Assembly: GCA_902826575.1 (NCBI GenBank)
Contig: CADEFJ010000009.1
Location: forward strand, 1-53,659
Origin: an uncultured Pseudomonadota bacterium
GTDB taxonomy: Bacteria > Pseudomonadota > Gammaproteobacteria > Steroidobacterales > Steroidobacteraceae
Length of the DNA: 53,659 nt
Reading direction: 5' to 3'
Below, piece after piece: positions 1-8,475 of this stretch (position 1 is its first letter; each line of letters opens with the position of its first letter). The position numbers were made by a program, and so were the translations under genes. The notes beneath the pieces were generated by a model. It had not been told where the DNA came from and made no database searches. It saw only the letters and a program-made list of their open reading frames with translations.

Positions 1-885
1 CGCCGCGATCAGCATGCCGACCACGAATGCGCCGATGCCCGCATAGGCCACCCGATACTCGCCGAAGCGCGGCACCAGCACGCGCACGAGTCCGCCCTGC
101 ATGATCACCGGGATGAACGACAGCGCGAGCAGCAGCAGCCCCACCGTGCGCGGTCCGTATCCGAAACGCGCCAGCGCCCAGAGCGCGAAGATCGACTCGA
201 ATATTGCCTGCGCAATCGCGACCAGCAACGCTGCAAGCGTGACATAGCGCAGCGCGGGAATCTGCGTGAGCAACTGGAGCGGCGCACGGCGCGGCGTCGC
301 GTCACGCGCGGCCAGTGCGCGATGTTCCGCCGTATGGCTTTCGGGCAGGAGCCACGCGACCAGCATGATCGCCAGCATGCTCAGCGCCATCGAGGCGAGG
401 GCGGGGCGCACGAAGCTCGCAGTGGCGATATCCTCACCGGCCAGCACGCCACCGATCGCGGGCCCCAGCATGAAGCCGATGCCAATGGCCGCGCCCACGG
501 TGCCGAGCGCCTTGGCGCGATCCTTGTCGGTGCTGATATCGGACGCGTACGCCATGGCCGCGGAAATGTTCCCGGCCATGAACCCGCCGAGGATGCGCGA
601 GACGAGAATCCACTCGATGCTCGGCGCAAAGCCAAGGATCAGGTACGAGACACAGGCTCCGGCGAACGTGTACATCAGGATCGGCCGGCGACCGAAGCGA
701 TCGCTGAGCCGGCCCCACAGCGGCGCGGAAATCAGCTGGCACAACGCATGCGTGCCGAGGATCGCGGTGATCAGCGCGGGCGAGGCATCGAAGCGCGTCC
801 CCATGTACGGGATCAGCGGCACGATCACGCCGAAACCGAGCACATCGATCACGCAGACGATGAACAACGTCAGCAGGGGCTTCAA
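1..885 (-). CDS. MFS transporter, TetA/DHA1-like, partial
   Basis: Inner-membrane major facilitator superfamily exporter, probably a drug:proton antiporter of the TetA-like DHA1 group. The gene runs off the left edge, so 295 N-terminal codons are visible. They begin LKPLLTLFIVCVIDVLGFG (first membrane segment), followed by the loop 2-3 signature GRLSDRFGRRPIL, the motif-C-like GFMLGPAIGGVLAG and, after a cytoplasmic loop, at least three more hydrophobic segments. No ATG or GTG is available near the front. I chose TTG at 885 because a GGAG lies 7 bases upstream (893-896). It is the last visible gene of a four-gene minus-strand operon, 13 bases after the serine hydrolase stop. The substrate cannot be told. 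Fold assignment is firm; the TetA resemblance rests on the motif pattern. Confidence 0.85.
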   Translation of the reverse strand, partial: MKPLLTLFIVCVIDVLGFGVIVPLIPYMGTRFDASPALITAILGTHALCQLISAPLWGRLSDRFGRRPILMYTFAGACVSYLILGFAPSIEWILVSRILGGFMAGNISAAMAYASDISTDKDRAKALGTVGAAIGIGFMLGPAIGGVLAGEDIATASFVRPALASMALSMLAIMLVAWLLPESHTAEHRALAARDATPRRAPLQLLTQIPALRYVTLAALLVAIAQAIFESIFALWALARFGYGPRTVGLLLLALSFIPVIMQGGLVRVLVPRFGEYRVAYAGIGAFVVGMLIAA

Positions 886-898
886 GCTGGAACTCCAG

Positions 899-1753
899 TC
901 AGTGTGCTGGCACGAAAATGGACGGATCGGGCGCGTCCCCGTCCGCCTCGACCGCGCGAGGTCGGTCGATCGCACCGCGCATCACGGCGTCGAGAATTGT
1001 CGCATCGATCGACGCCTCGTCACCGCCTGCCTGTGCGCCTGTCCGCAGCACGACGAGCCGCAGCGCCGGAACGACCCACAGGCACGCGCCATTCGCGCCC
1101 GGCAGACGCCAGGCGCCGCGATGGGGCGCCGCGCCCGACGCATCATCCTCCGCCACGGCGTGGCGCAAGAGCAGCGGCTGCACCCAGCCGGGCGGGACGA
1201 TCTGCTCACCCTGGTAGACGCCGTCGTTCGCCAGCGTTTCGCCGATCCGGATCCAGTCGCCCTGCGCCGCCACCAGCTCCGGCGCAAGCACGGCATCCGC
1301 CGCGCCGATCGGCCGCCACAGTCGCTTTGACAGGTACGCGGCAAAGCTTGTGCCCGCGGCCTGCTCGATCGCTTCGCGGGAAGGCACGCTGGCGGTATCG
1401 ATCGGCCTGCGATCGTTCACGAGGGCGCCGGCCAGCAGGTCGTCGATGACCCCTTGCCACGCCCCGGCGGCGAGTGGCGTCGCGAAGTCCGTATCGTGCC
1501 AATAACGCTCCAACAGCAAATGGCCGTTGCGCGCGATCAGCAGCGCATCGCTGGCCGCGTTGCGCGCGAGGATGGCCGCGGCCTCGAGTGCAGCCGACTC
1601 GATGTTCGCATCCTGCGGCGCCAGGGGCGGCAAGGCCGGCATGTTGCCGCCCGCGACGGGAATCCCGACGGGTGGCGGCTCATGTCGGGCGCAGGCGCCC
1701 AGCACCAGGGCGACAATTGTCGCAGCGACTCGCCCGCTTGCCCGTCTCGTCAT
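899..1753 (-). CDS. Beta-lactamase-family lipoprotein lacking the SxxK nucleophile
   Basis: A 284-residue lipoprotein: signal peptide with lipobox LGAC (Cys21), then a domain related to class C beta-lactamase / 6-aminohexanoate-dimer hydrolase serine hydrolases. Family features visible are IARNGHLLLERYW (about 73-85), FAAYLSKRLWRPIGA in the middle and the block RIGETLANDGVYQGEQIVPP. The place where relatives carry the catalytic Ser-x-x-Lys reads GAWQGVID (about 97-104), so both Ser and Lys are gone; no convincing Tyr-x-Asn is seen either. The protein probably binds rather than cleaves, or is a degenerating paralogue. Its ATG overlaps the stop of the upstream ABC gene by 4 bases, so it is translationally coupled. 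Periplasmic or membrane-anchored location follows from the lipobox. Confidence 0.75.
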   Translation of the reverse strand: MTRRASGRVAATIVALVLGACARHEPPPVGIPVAGGNMPALPPLAPQDANIESAALEAAAILARNAASDALLIARNGHLLLERYWHDTDFATPLAAGAWQGVIDDLLAGALVNDRRPIDTASVPSREAIEQAAGTSFAAYLSKRLWRPIGAADAVLAPELVAAQGDWIRIGETLANDGVYQGEQIVPPGWVQPLLLRHAVAEDDASGAAPHRGAWRLPGANGACLWVVPALRLVVLRTGAQAGGDEASIDATILDAVMRGAIDRPRAVEADGDAPDPSIFVPAH

Positions 1754-3234
1754 GTCCGCCTCGCCCCCTGGTAGAGGATCCTGCCGCCGCCCATTTCAAG
1801 TTCCTGCGTCGCGATGTCGGGCCATTCGTCCCGATGATGGGTCGCAATGACGATCGCGGCACCCGCCGCGGCGCGACGCTCGAGCCGGCGCAGCAGATCT
1901 GCCCGGGTGCGGGGATCGAGGCCCGAGAAGGGCTCATCGAGCAACAGCAGGTCCGCGCGCCCGACTGCCGCGCGAGCAAACAGCACGCGCCGCGCCTGGC
2001 CGTATGACAACTCGGCGAGCGGGCGTGCGGCAAACTTCGCGAGACCGAATTCCCGCATCACGGCGTCGGCTGCCGCGCACTCGCGCGCCGTGGCGCGCCC
2101 GTCGAGTCCGATGCTCGCCCGCAGGCCCGACTGCACCACCTCGGCGACAGTCAGGTGCATGGGGTGATCGGCCTGCAAGTGCGGCGCAACCAGGCCGGCG
2201 CGCATCTTGAAGGCCTCGAGTGCAATCCCCGGCTCCATGCCGTCGCGATACACCGTGCCACCGCTCGCGACGCCAAAATCACCATACAGCGTGCGCAGCA
2301 GGGTCGTCTTGCCGGAGCCATTGCCGCCATGCACGACCCAGCATTCCCCGGCGCGCACCTCGAAGTCGATGTCCTGCAGCACCTGCACACCGTCGAGATA
2401 GACATCGGCCTGCGTGAGCCGAGCGAGTGCGCGGCCGGCGCGCCGCTGCGGCTGTCGACGGCGCTTTGCGCCGCCCGACCCGAACCATTGCTCGAGCGGC
2501 GCGCGCGCGATCCTGCCTCGATAGACGATCCGGCCGCGATCGAGCACCAGTGCATGCGTGGCCGCGCGCGGGATGTCCGAGCGTCGGTGCGCTGCGAGCA
2601 CCCACGGCCGGCGCGAGCGCGCCGTGCCTTCGAGCCACGAACTCACCCGCTGGCGGAAATCCGCATCGAGGCCGGTGAACAGCTCATCGAGCAGCAGCAA
2701 CCGCGGTCGCGCCGCAAGGGCCCGGGCGATCAGCGCGAGGCGCCGCTCGCCATACGACAACGACAGGAAAGAACGGCGCGACAGGCGCCCGATGCCCAGC
2801 GTCGCAAGCGCCGCGCGAACGGCCCGGCGCGCAGTGGCGTCGACGCGATCGAGCAGTACATCGGTGCGGAAGTGCCCCGTGGCCACGACGCGCTCGACGG
2901 TCATGTCCCAGCCATAGCGCTGGTACTTGTCCTGTCGCTCGGGTCCGAGGTAAGCGATCTCGGCGAGCACGTCCTGCGGCGTGCGATGCAGCTCACCGGC
3001 GCAGCGATAGCGGCGGCGCTCCCGTCCGGTGGGCTTCGGCCACACAGCACCCGCCACGAGCTTCAACAGCTGCGTCTTGCCGGCACCGTTCGCACCGAAC
3101 AGCAGCCAGCGCTCGCCGGGACGGATGGTCCAGCGTATGTCACGCAGCACCGCGCGCCCGCCACGATCGAGATCGATGTGCGCGAGCTCAACGGCGATGT
3201 AACGCGACGCCTGTCGCGAGGCGTCAGGCGGCAC
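1750..3234 (-). CDS. modF: ModF-like protein with two ABC ATPase domains
   Basis: A 494-residue soluble protein with two complete ABC nucleotide-binding domains and no membrane segment, like E. coli ModF (PhrA). Domain 1 (about 12-235): Walker A GANGAGKT, signature LSYGERR, Walker B LLLLDELFTGLD. Domain 2 (about 270-490): Walker A GGNGSGKT, signature LSYGQARR, Walker B LLLLDEPFSGLD and an H-loop in ATHHRDEWP, which resembles the ModF-type double-His H-loop. Start is GTG at 3234, overlapping the 3' end of the upstream MBL gene by 11 bases. ModF is linked to the molybdate operon in E. coli but its role is unresolved there; no molybdate transporter is in this window. The gene name is by architecture. 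Confidence 0.8.
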   Translation of the reverse strand: MPPDASRQASRYIAVELAHIDLDRGGRAVLRDIRWTIRPGERWLLFGANGAGKTQLLKLVAGAVWPKPTGRERRRYRCAGELHRTPQDVLAEIAYLGPERQDKYQRYGWDMTVERVVATGHFRTDVLLDRVDATARRAVRAALATLGIGRLSRRSFLSLSYGERRLALIARALAARPRLLLLDELFTGLDADFRQRVSSWLEGTARSRRPWVLAAHRRSDIPRAATHALVLDRGRIVYRGRIARAPLEQWFGSGGAKRRRQPQRRAGRALARLTQADVYLDGVQVLQDIDFEVRAGECWVVHGGNGSGKTTLLRTLYGDFGVASGGTVYRDGMEPGIALEAFKMRAGLVAPHLQADHPMHLTVAEVVQSGLRASIGLDGRATARECAAADAVMREFGLAKFAARPLAELSYGQARRVLFARAAVGRADLLLLDEPFSGLDPRTRADLLRRLERRAAAGAAIVIATHHRDEWPDIATQELEMGGGRILYQGARRT

Positions 3235-4048
3235 GCCAGTGCTCCCCCTCGCGCGCGGCGCGGCCGTCGCGCGCGAGCTTGATCAGGTGCGCCTCGAGCG
3301 TCATGCGCGCGAACCGGTGCCGATCCGCCGGCACGTCGGCATACACCGGCACCAGCAACTCATCCAGCGTCGCGCGCTCGCGCGCCGCGAGCGCTGCATG
3401 CACTTTGTGCTCGCGCGCCAGCCGATGTGCGATCAGCGCGTCGATCACCTTCGGCGGCTCGCCCATCACGCGCCCGTGGCCGGGTGCGATGGCGCGTGGC
3501 GCGTAGTCCTTGAGTCGCGCGAGCGCGGCGAGGTAAGCGCTCATGTCGCCATCCGGCACGAGGATCACCGGCGTCACGCCCTCGAGGATGTGATCGCCCG
3601 AGAACAGCAGCCGCTCGCCCTCGAGCAGCCAGCACACATGATTCGATGCATGCCCCGGGGTCTCGATCGCCCGCAGCTGCAGGGCGCCGACCGCGAATAA
3701 CTCGTCACGCACGGGCTCGACGTCGGCGACGAACGTCTGATCCTGCAACCCGTCGCGCGGCGGCGCGCGCCCGATCACGCGCGCCCCGGTGATCGCCTTG
3801 AGCGCCTGCGCCGCCGGCGAGTGGTCACGATGGGTATGGGTGACGAAAATCGCCTCGAGATGCGGAGCGGCTGTGAGGATCGCTTCGATATGCGCCGGCA
3901 CGGCCGGACCGGGATCGAGTACGGCCACGGGCGGGTCGCCGAGCAGCCAGGTGTTGGTGCCCGGTCCCGTCATCATCGAAGCATTGGGCGCGAGCACCCG
4001 GTGCACGCCCGGCGCGATCGATTCCGCACGACCGGGAACGATGGACAT
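3224..4048 (-). CDS. MBL-fold metallo-hydrolase, LACTB2-like
   Basis: A 274-residue metallo-beta-lactamase-fold hydrolase. Metal ligands are visible in order: HTHRDH (motif HxHxDH), a His in TPGHASNH, Asp in FSGDHIL, and a His in APGHGRVMG. The N-terminal GTNTWLLG and the Lys/Arg-rich C-terminal winged-helix-like tail (LEAHLIKLARDGRAA) match the LACTB2/glyoxalase-like subgroup. The open frame continues upstream to 4435 but that part is antisense to the SDR and low in family resemblance. ATG at 4048 starts the conserved region MSIVPGRAESIAPGVHRVL and has a TATCCT hexamer 7 bases upstream. First gene of the minus-strand operon with ModF, serine hydrolase and MFS. Substrate unknown; RNA or thioester hydrolysis are both possible for the family. 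Confidence 0.85.
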   Translation of the reverse strand: MSIVPGRAESIAPGVHRVLAPNASMMTGPGTNTWLLGDPPVAVLDPGPAVPAHIEAILTAAPHLEAIFVTHTHRDHSPAAQALKAITGARVIGRAPPRDGLQDQTFVADVEPVRDELFAVGALQLRAIETPGHASNHVCWLLEGERLLFSGDHILEGVTPVILVPDGDMSAYLAALARLKDYAPRAIAPGHGRVMGEPPKVIDALIAHRLAREHKVHAALAARERATLDELLVPVYADVPADRHRFARMTLEAHLIKLARDGRAAREGEHWRAA

Positions 4049-4055
4049 CCAGGCA

Positions 4056-4061
4056 AGGATA
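4056..4061 (-). promoter_or_regulatory. Candidate -10 (TATCCT) for leaderless MBL transcript
   Basis: TATCCT on the minus strand ends 7 bases before the ATG at 4048, so transcription would begin at or beside the start codon. There is no Shine-Dalgarno between. No convincing -35 hexamer is seen. One of a recurring set in this window. Confidence 0.4.
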
Positions 4062-4082
4062 GCGGCCCCGCGCCCGGGTTGC

Positions 4083-4088
4083 GATACT
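4083..4088 (+). promoter_or_regulatory. Candidate -10 (GATACT) for leaderless SDR transcript
   Basis: GATACT lies exactly 6 bases before the SDR ATG at 4095, with no ribosome binding site between. It is divergent from the MBL promoter; the two start codons are only 46 bases apart. No clear -35. Confidence 0.4.
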
Positions 4089-4094
4089 GCGCGC

Positions 4095-4895
4095 ATGGCA
4101 TTCGCGGGCAAGTCGATAGTCCTGACCGGTGCCTCCGAAGGCATCGGACGCGCACTCGCGCTGTCACTGGCACGCGATCGCGCCACGCTGGTACTCGCCG
4201 CGCGCAACGCGCAGCGCCTGGAATCACTCGCCGCCGAGTGCCGTGCGCTCGGCGCCACGGTGCACACGGTGCCGGCCGACCTGACCGATCGCGCGGCCTG
4301 CGAGGCGCTGATCGCAACGACGCTCGAGTGCTGCGGCGCGCTCGACGTACTCGTCAACAACGCCGGCGGCACCATGTGGAGCCGCTTCGATGCGCTGTCG
4401 GACCTCGCGATCTTCGAGGACCTCATGCGACTCAACTACTACAGCAACGTGTGGCTGACTGCCGCGGCGCTGCCGGCGCTCAAGCGCTCGCGCGGCCTGC
4501 TGGTCGCGGTGGCAAGCGTCGCGGGACTCACCGGCGTGCCGGAGCGCACGGCGTACGCGGCCAGCAAGCATGCGGTGGTGGGCTTCTTTGAATCACTGCG
4601 CATCGAGCTCGCAGGCAGCGGCGTCGATGTGACCATCATCGCCCCTGACTTCGTGCTGAGCGAGATCCACAGGCGCGCGATCGGTCCCGACGGCAAGGCG
4701 CTCGGCACGAGCCCGCTGCAGCGCGCGCGCATCATGACAGCCGAGGAATGCGCGCGGCTCACGCACCGGGCGATGGCGCGGCGCAAGCGGCTGCTGATCA
4801 CCTCGCTACGCGGTCGGGCGGGTCGCGTCCTGAAGATTCTCGCCCCGCGCCTGATCGACCGCGTTGCGCTGCGCGCCATCCGCGACCGGCACTGA
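4095..4895 (+). CDS. SDR-family oxidoreductase
   Basis: Classical short-chain dehydrogenase/reductase, 266 residues, NAD(P)-dependent. The Rossmann motif is TGASEGIGRALA (TGxxxGIG) near residue 11, followed by an Arg that favours NADP(H). NNAG is at about residue 89, the catalytic Ser is in VASVAG, and YAASK supplies the Tyr and Lys. An N-S-Y-K tetrad is therefore complete. The last 60 residues are basic (MARRKRLLITSLRGRAGRVLK), typical of membrane-associated DHRS7-like SDRs acting on lipids, steroids or retinoid-like substrates. The frame is open upstream to 3789, but ATG 4095 begins the Rossmann fold directly. The 3' end overlaps the convergent GGDEF gene by 90 bases. Substrate not predictable. 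Confidence 0.88.
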   Translation: MAFAGKSIVLTGASEGIGRALALSLARDRATLVLAARNAQRLESLAAECRALGATVHTVPADLTDRAACEALIATTLECCGALDVLVNNAGGTMWSRFDALSDLAIFEDLMRLNYYSNVWLTAAALPALKRSRGLLVAVASVAGLTGVPERTAYAASKHAVVGFFESLRIELAGSGVDVTIIAPDFVLSEIHRRAIGPDGKALGTSPLQRARIMTAEECARLTHRAMARRKRLLITSLRGRAGRVLKILAPRLIDRVALRAIRDRH

Positions 4896-6773
4896 CGCGC
4901 CCGGCGGCGGGCACACGCGCACGGCATTGCGCCCGGCGCGTTTGGCGGCATACAAGGCCTCATCGGCTCGCTGCAGCATCGTGCTCGGCGTATCGCCAGG
5001 CACCGAAACGGTGACCCCGATGCTGACCGTGATATTGCGCCCCACGGGGCAGATGTGCGCGAGATCGACCGCGGCGACACATTCGCGCATGCGCTCGGCG
5101 GTTACCCGCCCTTCGGCAAGAGTCGTGTCGGGCAGCACGATCAGGAACTCCTCGCCACCGAGCCGGCCGAAGAAGCCCGGCTCGCGCAGCGCATCGCGCA
5201 CCGCTCCCGCCATGATCTTCAGCACTTCGTCGCCGGTCGGATGCCCATAGCGGTCGTTGATGCCCTTGAAGTGGTCGATGTCGGTGATCAGGATCGTGCA
5301 GGGCCCGGCCCCTTCACGCGTCAGCGCCGTTGCGAGGCTCCCGAGCACCGCACGCCGGTTCGGCGCACCGGTCAGTTCGTCCGTCAGCGCCAGCGCGCGC
5401 ATGCGCAGCGTCGAGCGGCGCTGGTGGATCGCAAGTGTGACGAGCAGCAGCAGCAGCAACACGCCCAGTGCGATCACGACGGCCTGCAGCCGGCGCACCG
5501 CACGGCTTTGCTCGAGGGCCAGTTCGGTGGCGCGGTTGTCGCGCAGCAGGATGGCGTTCTCGGCTTCAGTCGCCGCCGTATCGAATTCCACCCGCAGGGT
5601 CGCGAAGCGCTGGTCGATCTGGTTGCGCAACAAGCGCTCGTTGACCTGCTTGGCGAGGGCGAGCTGCGTATAGCCGCTGCGCCAATCGCCGCGCTCGGCT
5701 TCGATCGCCGCGAGTTCCGAATAGCCCGCCACCAGCTCGCCGCGCGCCTCGCCGCTCCTGAACACCTCGATGGCGGCGCGCAGCGCGGCGGCGCCCTCCT
5801 CGAGCCTGCCCAGGCCGTGCAGCGCCACGCCGCGCGCAAGGTCGATCTGCGCGCCGAGGCGCGCATCGGGCGTCTCGGCCTGCAGTGACGCAGCCTGCGC
5901 CAGCGTGTCGAGTGCCGTGCGCCAGTTGCCGGCACCGTTCTCGACTGCCGCGAGGCCTCGCAGCGCGTAGGCCTGGCCGCGCGCGTAACGGATCTCGCGG
6001 TTGATGGCGAGCGATTCGGTGAACGCACGGCGCGCTTCCGGCCACTCCTGCAGGTATTCGTGCGCGCGGCCGAGGTTGTGCAGCGTGACGGCCTGCTCGC
6101 GGAGCATGTGCGCGGCGCGCTGTCCCTCGAGCGCCGAACGGTAGATGTCGCGCGCCTGCGCATAGTCACCCATGCGGTTGTAGAGGATCGCGATGCCGTT
6201 CATGGCGGTGATCGCGTGGTGGCGCATGCCGAGCGCGTCGTACAGTCCCTGGGCGCGCCGCAAGTCCGCAAGACCCAGCGCGTACTCGCCCTGCAGGCCG
6301 AGCACATAGCCGCGCGATACCAGCGCACCGGCCATCATCTCGTCGTCGCGCGCCTCGTCGGCGACCCGGACGGCCTGCTCATAGTAGGCCAGCGCCTGGG
6401 AATTGTTGGCGAGCGTCTCGTACATTTCGCCCTGGCACACCAGCATGCCGGCGCGCAGCCCGCGACGCTGGGCGCGCGGCAACAGGTTCTCGATCGTGGC
6501 GACCTCGGCGTCGAGCATTGCCTGGTCGCGCTCCGAGTAGTAATCGCACAGGAGCAGGCGGGCGCGGATCTCGAGGTCGACGTCGGGGCGCTTGCGCAGT
6601 TCGACGAGCGCAGCCTGGGCATCCTGCAGGCTGCGGTCGGGTGCGGAGCGCATGGCCTCGGCGCCGCGCTCGATCAGCACCTCGGCTGGATGCGGGGTCG
6701 CGGCAGCGAATGCCGCAGACGCCAGTGCGCACGCGAACACCATCGCGGCTGCGGTCGAGGTGGCGACCCCCAT
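4806..6773 (-). CDS. Exported TPR-sensor diguanylate cyclase (GGDEF)
   Basis: A 655-residue cyclase making c-di-GMP from two GTP. Order: signal peptide (1-25), a helical TPR-like sensor region (about 30-400, with repeats such as ALAYYEQAVRVADEARDD and AVTLHNLGRAHEYLQEW), a coiled coil, one membrane helix VVIALGVLLLLLLVTLAI (about 432-450), and a cytoplasmic GGDEF domain (about 465-620). The active-site motif is GGEEF, compatible with catalysis. The inhibitory I-site RxxD five residues upstream is replaced by REPG, so product inhibition is probably absent. I chose ATG 6773 because it begins the signal peptide; an in-frame GTG lies at 6797. The last 30 codons are antisense to the SDR. The sensor topology implies a periplasmic ligand or partner. 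Confidence 0.88.
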   Translation of the reverse strand: MGVATSTAAAMVFACALASAAFAAATPHPAEVLIERGAEAMRSAPDRSLQDAQAALVELRKRPDVDLEIRARLLLCDYYSERDQAMLDAEVATIENLLPRAQRRGLRAGMLVCQGEMYETLANNSQALAYYEQAVRVADEARDDEMMAGALVSRGYVLGLQGEYALGLADLRRAQGLYDALGMRHHAITAMNGIAILYNRMGDYAQARDIYRSALEGQRAAHMLREQAVTLHNLGRAHEYLQEWPEARRAFTESLAINREIRYARGQAYALRGLAAVENGAGNWRTALDTLAQAASLQAETPDARLGAQIDLARGVALHGLGRLEEGAAALRAAIEVFRSGEARGELVAGYSELAAIEAERGDWRSGYTQLALAKQVNERLLRNQIDQRFATLRVEFDTAATEAENAILLRDNRATELALEQSRAVRRLQAVVIALGVLLLLLLVTLAIHQRRSTLRMRALALTDELTGAPNRRAVLGSLATALTREGAGPCTILITDIDHFKGINDRYGHPTGDEVLKIMAGAVRDALREPGFFGRLGGEEFLIVLPDTTLAEGRVTAERMRECVAAVDLAHICPVGRNITVSIGVTVSVPGDTPSTMLQRADEALYAAKRAGRNAVRVCPPPGASVPVADGAQRNAVDQARGENLQDATRPTA

Positions 6774-6876
6774 GATTTCCCGGTACCTCAAGGGCACGAA
6801 TGTATCGCAAGTCCGGGGGGCGCGTCGGCCGACTGCGACACACCCGCTTATGGCAAATGCACGCCACAGCCTGGGT

Positions 6877-6882
6877 TACCAT
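6877..6882 (+). promoter_or_regulatory. Candidate -10 (TACCAT) for leaderless gnd transcript
   Basis: TACCAT is 7 bases before the gnd ATG at 6890, with only CGGGCCC between and no ribosome binding site. No consensus -35 is visible. Confidence 0.4.
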
Positions 6883-6889
6883 CGGGCCC

Positions 6890-7816
6890 ATGCAGATCGG
6901 CATGATTGGCCTCGGCCGCATGGGCGGCAACATGTCCCGGCGACTCGCCCGGCGCGGCATTGCGGTCACCGGCTTCAGCCTCGATGCCGCGGCAGCATCG
7001 GGGTTCGCCGGCGAGGCCCGGATCAGCATTACCAGCCGGCTCGACCATCTGCTTGCCGCCCTGCCCGCACCGCGGATCGTGTGGCTGATGGTGCCCGCGG
7101 GGGACGCGACCGAGCAGAACGTCAGCGAGCTCGCCACGCGGCTCGCGGCCGGCGACATCGTCGTCGACGGTGGCAATGCGCTCTATCGCGATTCACAACG
7201 GCGCGCGGCAACGCTTGCGAAGCACGGCATCGGCTTCCTCGATGCGGGAGTGTCGGGTGGCGTCTGGGGACTCGACGAAGGCTATGGCCTGATGATCGGC
7301 GGCGAGCGTGCGCACTTCGAGGCGATCCTGCCGCTCGTGCGCGCGCTGGCACCCGCGCCCGATCGCGGCTGGGTGTACTGCGGGCCGAGTGGCGCGGGTC
7401 ATTTCACCAAAATGATCCACAACGGGATCGAATACGGCCTGATGCAGGCTTATGCCGAAGGCTTCGCGCTGCTGGCTGCGCGCAAGGACCTCGATCTGCC
7501 GCTCGGCGAGATTGCCGAGGCTTGGCGCCATGGCACCGTGATCCGCTCGTGGCTGCTCGATCTCACCGCAGGTGTGCTCGGCAATCCGGCAGCGCTCGTG
7601 CAGGTCGGTGCGCGCATTGCCGACTCCGGCGAGGGCCGCTGGACCGCGCACGAGGCGATCGACCTCGGCATACCCGCGCCGGTGATCAGCGCGGCATTGA
7701 TGGCGCGCTTCGCCTCACAGGGCGCTGACGATTTCGGGGCGCGCCTGCTCGCGCTGGTGCGCAATGCCTTCGGCGGCCACGCGCTGCCGCCTAAGGCGCC
7801 GCCGCCGGATCCGTGA
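6890..7816 (+). CDS. gnd: 6-phosphogluconate dehydrogenase, short (YqeC/GndA) type
   Basis: Decarboxylating 6-phosphogluconate dehydrogenase: 6-phosphogluconate to ribulose-5-phosphate plus CO2. It has 308 residues, which is the short form rather than the 470-residue E. coli Gnd. N-terminal Rossmann MIGLGRMGGNMSRRLARRG, conserved VDGGNALYRDS, the substrate loop GVSGGVWGLDEGYGLMIGG, and the catalytic Lys/Asn in FTKMIHNGIEYGLMQAYAEGF. The short form is often NAD-linked; the Asp/Ser-type residues after strand 2 (GFSLD) would fit either cofactor. The frame opens at 6800, but ATG 6890 begins the fold. It faces pgl and zwf, and its last 26 bases overlap pgl. Together the three genes give the full oxidative pentose phosphate branch. 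Confidence 0.92.
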   Translation: MQIGMIGLGRMGGNMSRRLARRGIAVTGFSLDAAAASGFAGEARISITSRLDHLLAALPAPRIVWLMVPAGDATEQNVSELATRLAAGDIVVDGGNALYRDSQRRAATLAKHGIGFLDAGVSGGVWGLDEGYGLMIGGERAHFEAILPLVRALAPAPDRGWVYCGPSGAGHFTKMIHNGIEYGLMQAYAEGFALLAARKDLDLPLGEIAEAWRHGTVIRSWLLDLTAGVLGNPAALVQVGARIADSGEGRWTAHEAIDLGIPAPVISAALMARFASQGADDFGARLLALVRNAFGGHALPPKAPPPDP

Positions 7817-8471
7817 AGCAGGTGGCGCGCTCCCGCGCCACGCGGCTCGCCGGAATCGACTGATCCGCGGCAAACAGCCGCGCCACCGCCGGCTGGCGCG
7901 CCGCGCCGAGCGCGAGCCACACCACGCAGCGTGCACGATCGAGCGCCGGACGAGTCAGCGTGAGGCGTGCGATGCCCTCGCGCGGCTGGCTCACGCCCAC
8001 CTCGCGACCGGTCTCATCGAGCAGCGGATCGCCCGCGAACAGCGAGGCCGTGTGGCCGTCGTCGCCGATCCCGAGTTGCACGACGTCGAGCACCGGTGGA
8101 TCGCCGCAGGTCCGCGTGAGCGTTACGGCGTAGTGCGCCGCGGCGAGTTCCGGATCCTGCATCTCGACCGGCATCGGATGGCGCTGCGCCATCGGAACGC
8201 GCGCGGCGAGCGGCGTCGCCAGCAGACGCTTCCAGTTGCGTGCGTCGTCGGCGGCTGGAACGATACGTTCATCGACCTGCAACAGATGCACGGCACCCCA
8301 ATCGAGCACGCTCCCGGCGAGGCGCCCGAACATGCGCCAGGGTGTGGTTCCGCCGCTCACCGCGAGCGTGGCGCGTCCGCGGGCCGCGATCGCCTCACGC
8401 AGGCGCGCGGCGATGAACTCCGCCGCCGCTTGCTCGGTGGTCGCGACATCCTCGCCGGTGACCCATTCCAT
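7791..8471 (-). CDS. pgl: 6-phosphogluconolactonase
   Basis: Hydrolyses 6-phosphogluconolactone to 6-phosphogluconate, between Zwf and Gnd; cytosolic. The 226-residue protein belongs to the NagB/DevB fold family: LAVSGGTTPWRMF near the N-terminus, DERIVPAADDARNW, and the signature DVVQLGIGDDGHTASLFAGDPLL containing the GxGxDGHxASLFP-like active site with its catalytic His. ATG 8471 starts MEWVTGEDVA; the longer frame upstream is antisense-like and lies inside zwf. The gene begins 4 bases after the zwf stop, so it is a classic zwf-pgl operon. Its 3' end overlaps gnd on the opposite strand by 26 bases. Confidence 0.93.
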   Translation of the reverse strand: MEWVTGEDVATTEQAAAEFIAARLREAIAARGRATLAVSGGTTPWRMFGRLAGSVLDWGAVHLLQVDERIVPAADDARNWKRLLATPLAARVPMAQRHPMPVEMQDPELAAAHYAVTLTRTCGDPPVLDVVQLGIGDDGHTASLFAGDPLLDETGREVGVSQPREGIARLTLTRPALDRARCVVWLALGAARQPAVARLFAADQSIPASRVARERATCFTDPAAAP

Positions 8472-8475
8472 GCGC

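Noticed and set aside
4049-4435. A 129-residue N-terminal extension of the MBL hydrolase.
   Set aside because: It is antisense to the SDR Rossmann fold, Ser/Ala/Arg-rich, and unlike any MBL protein; ATG 4048 fits better.
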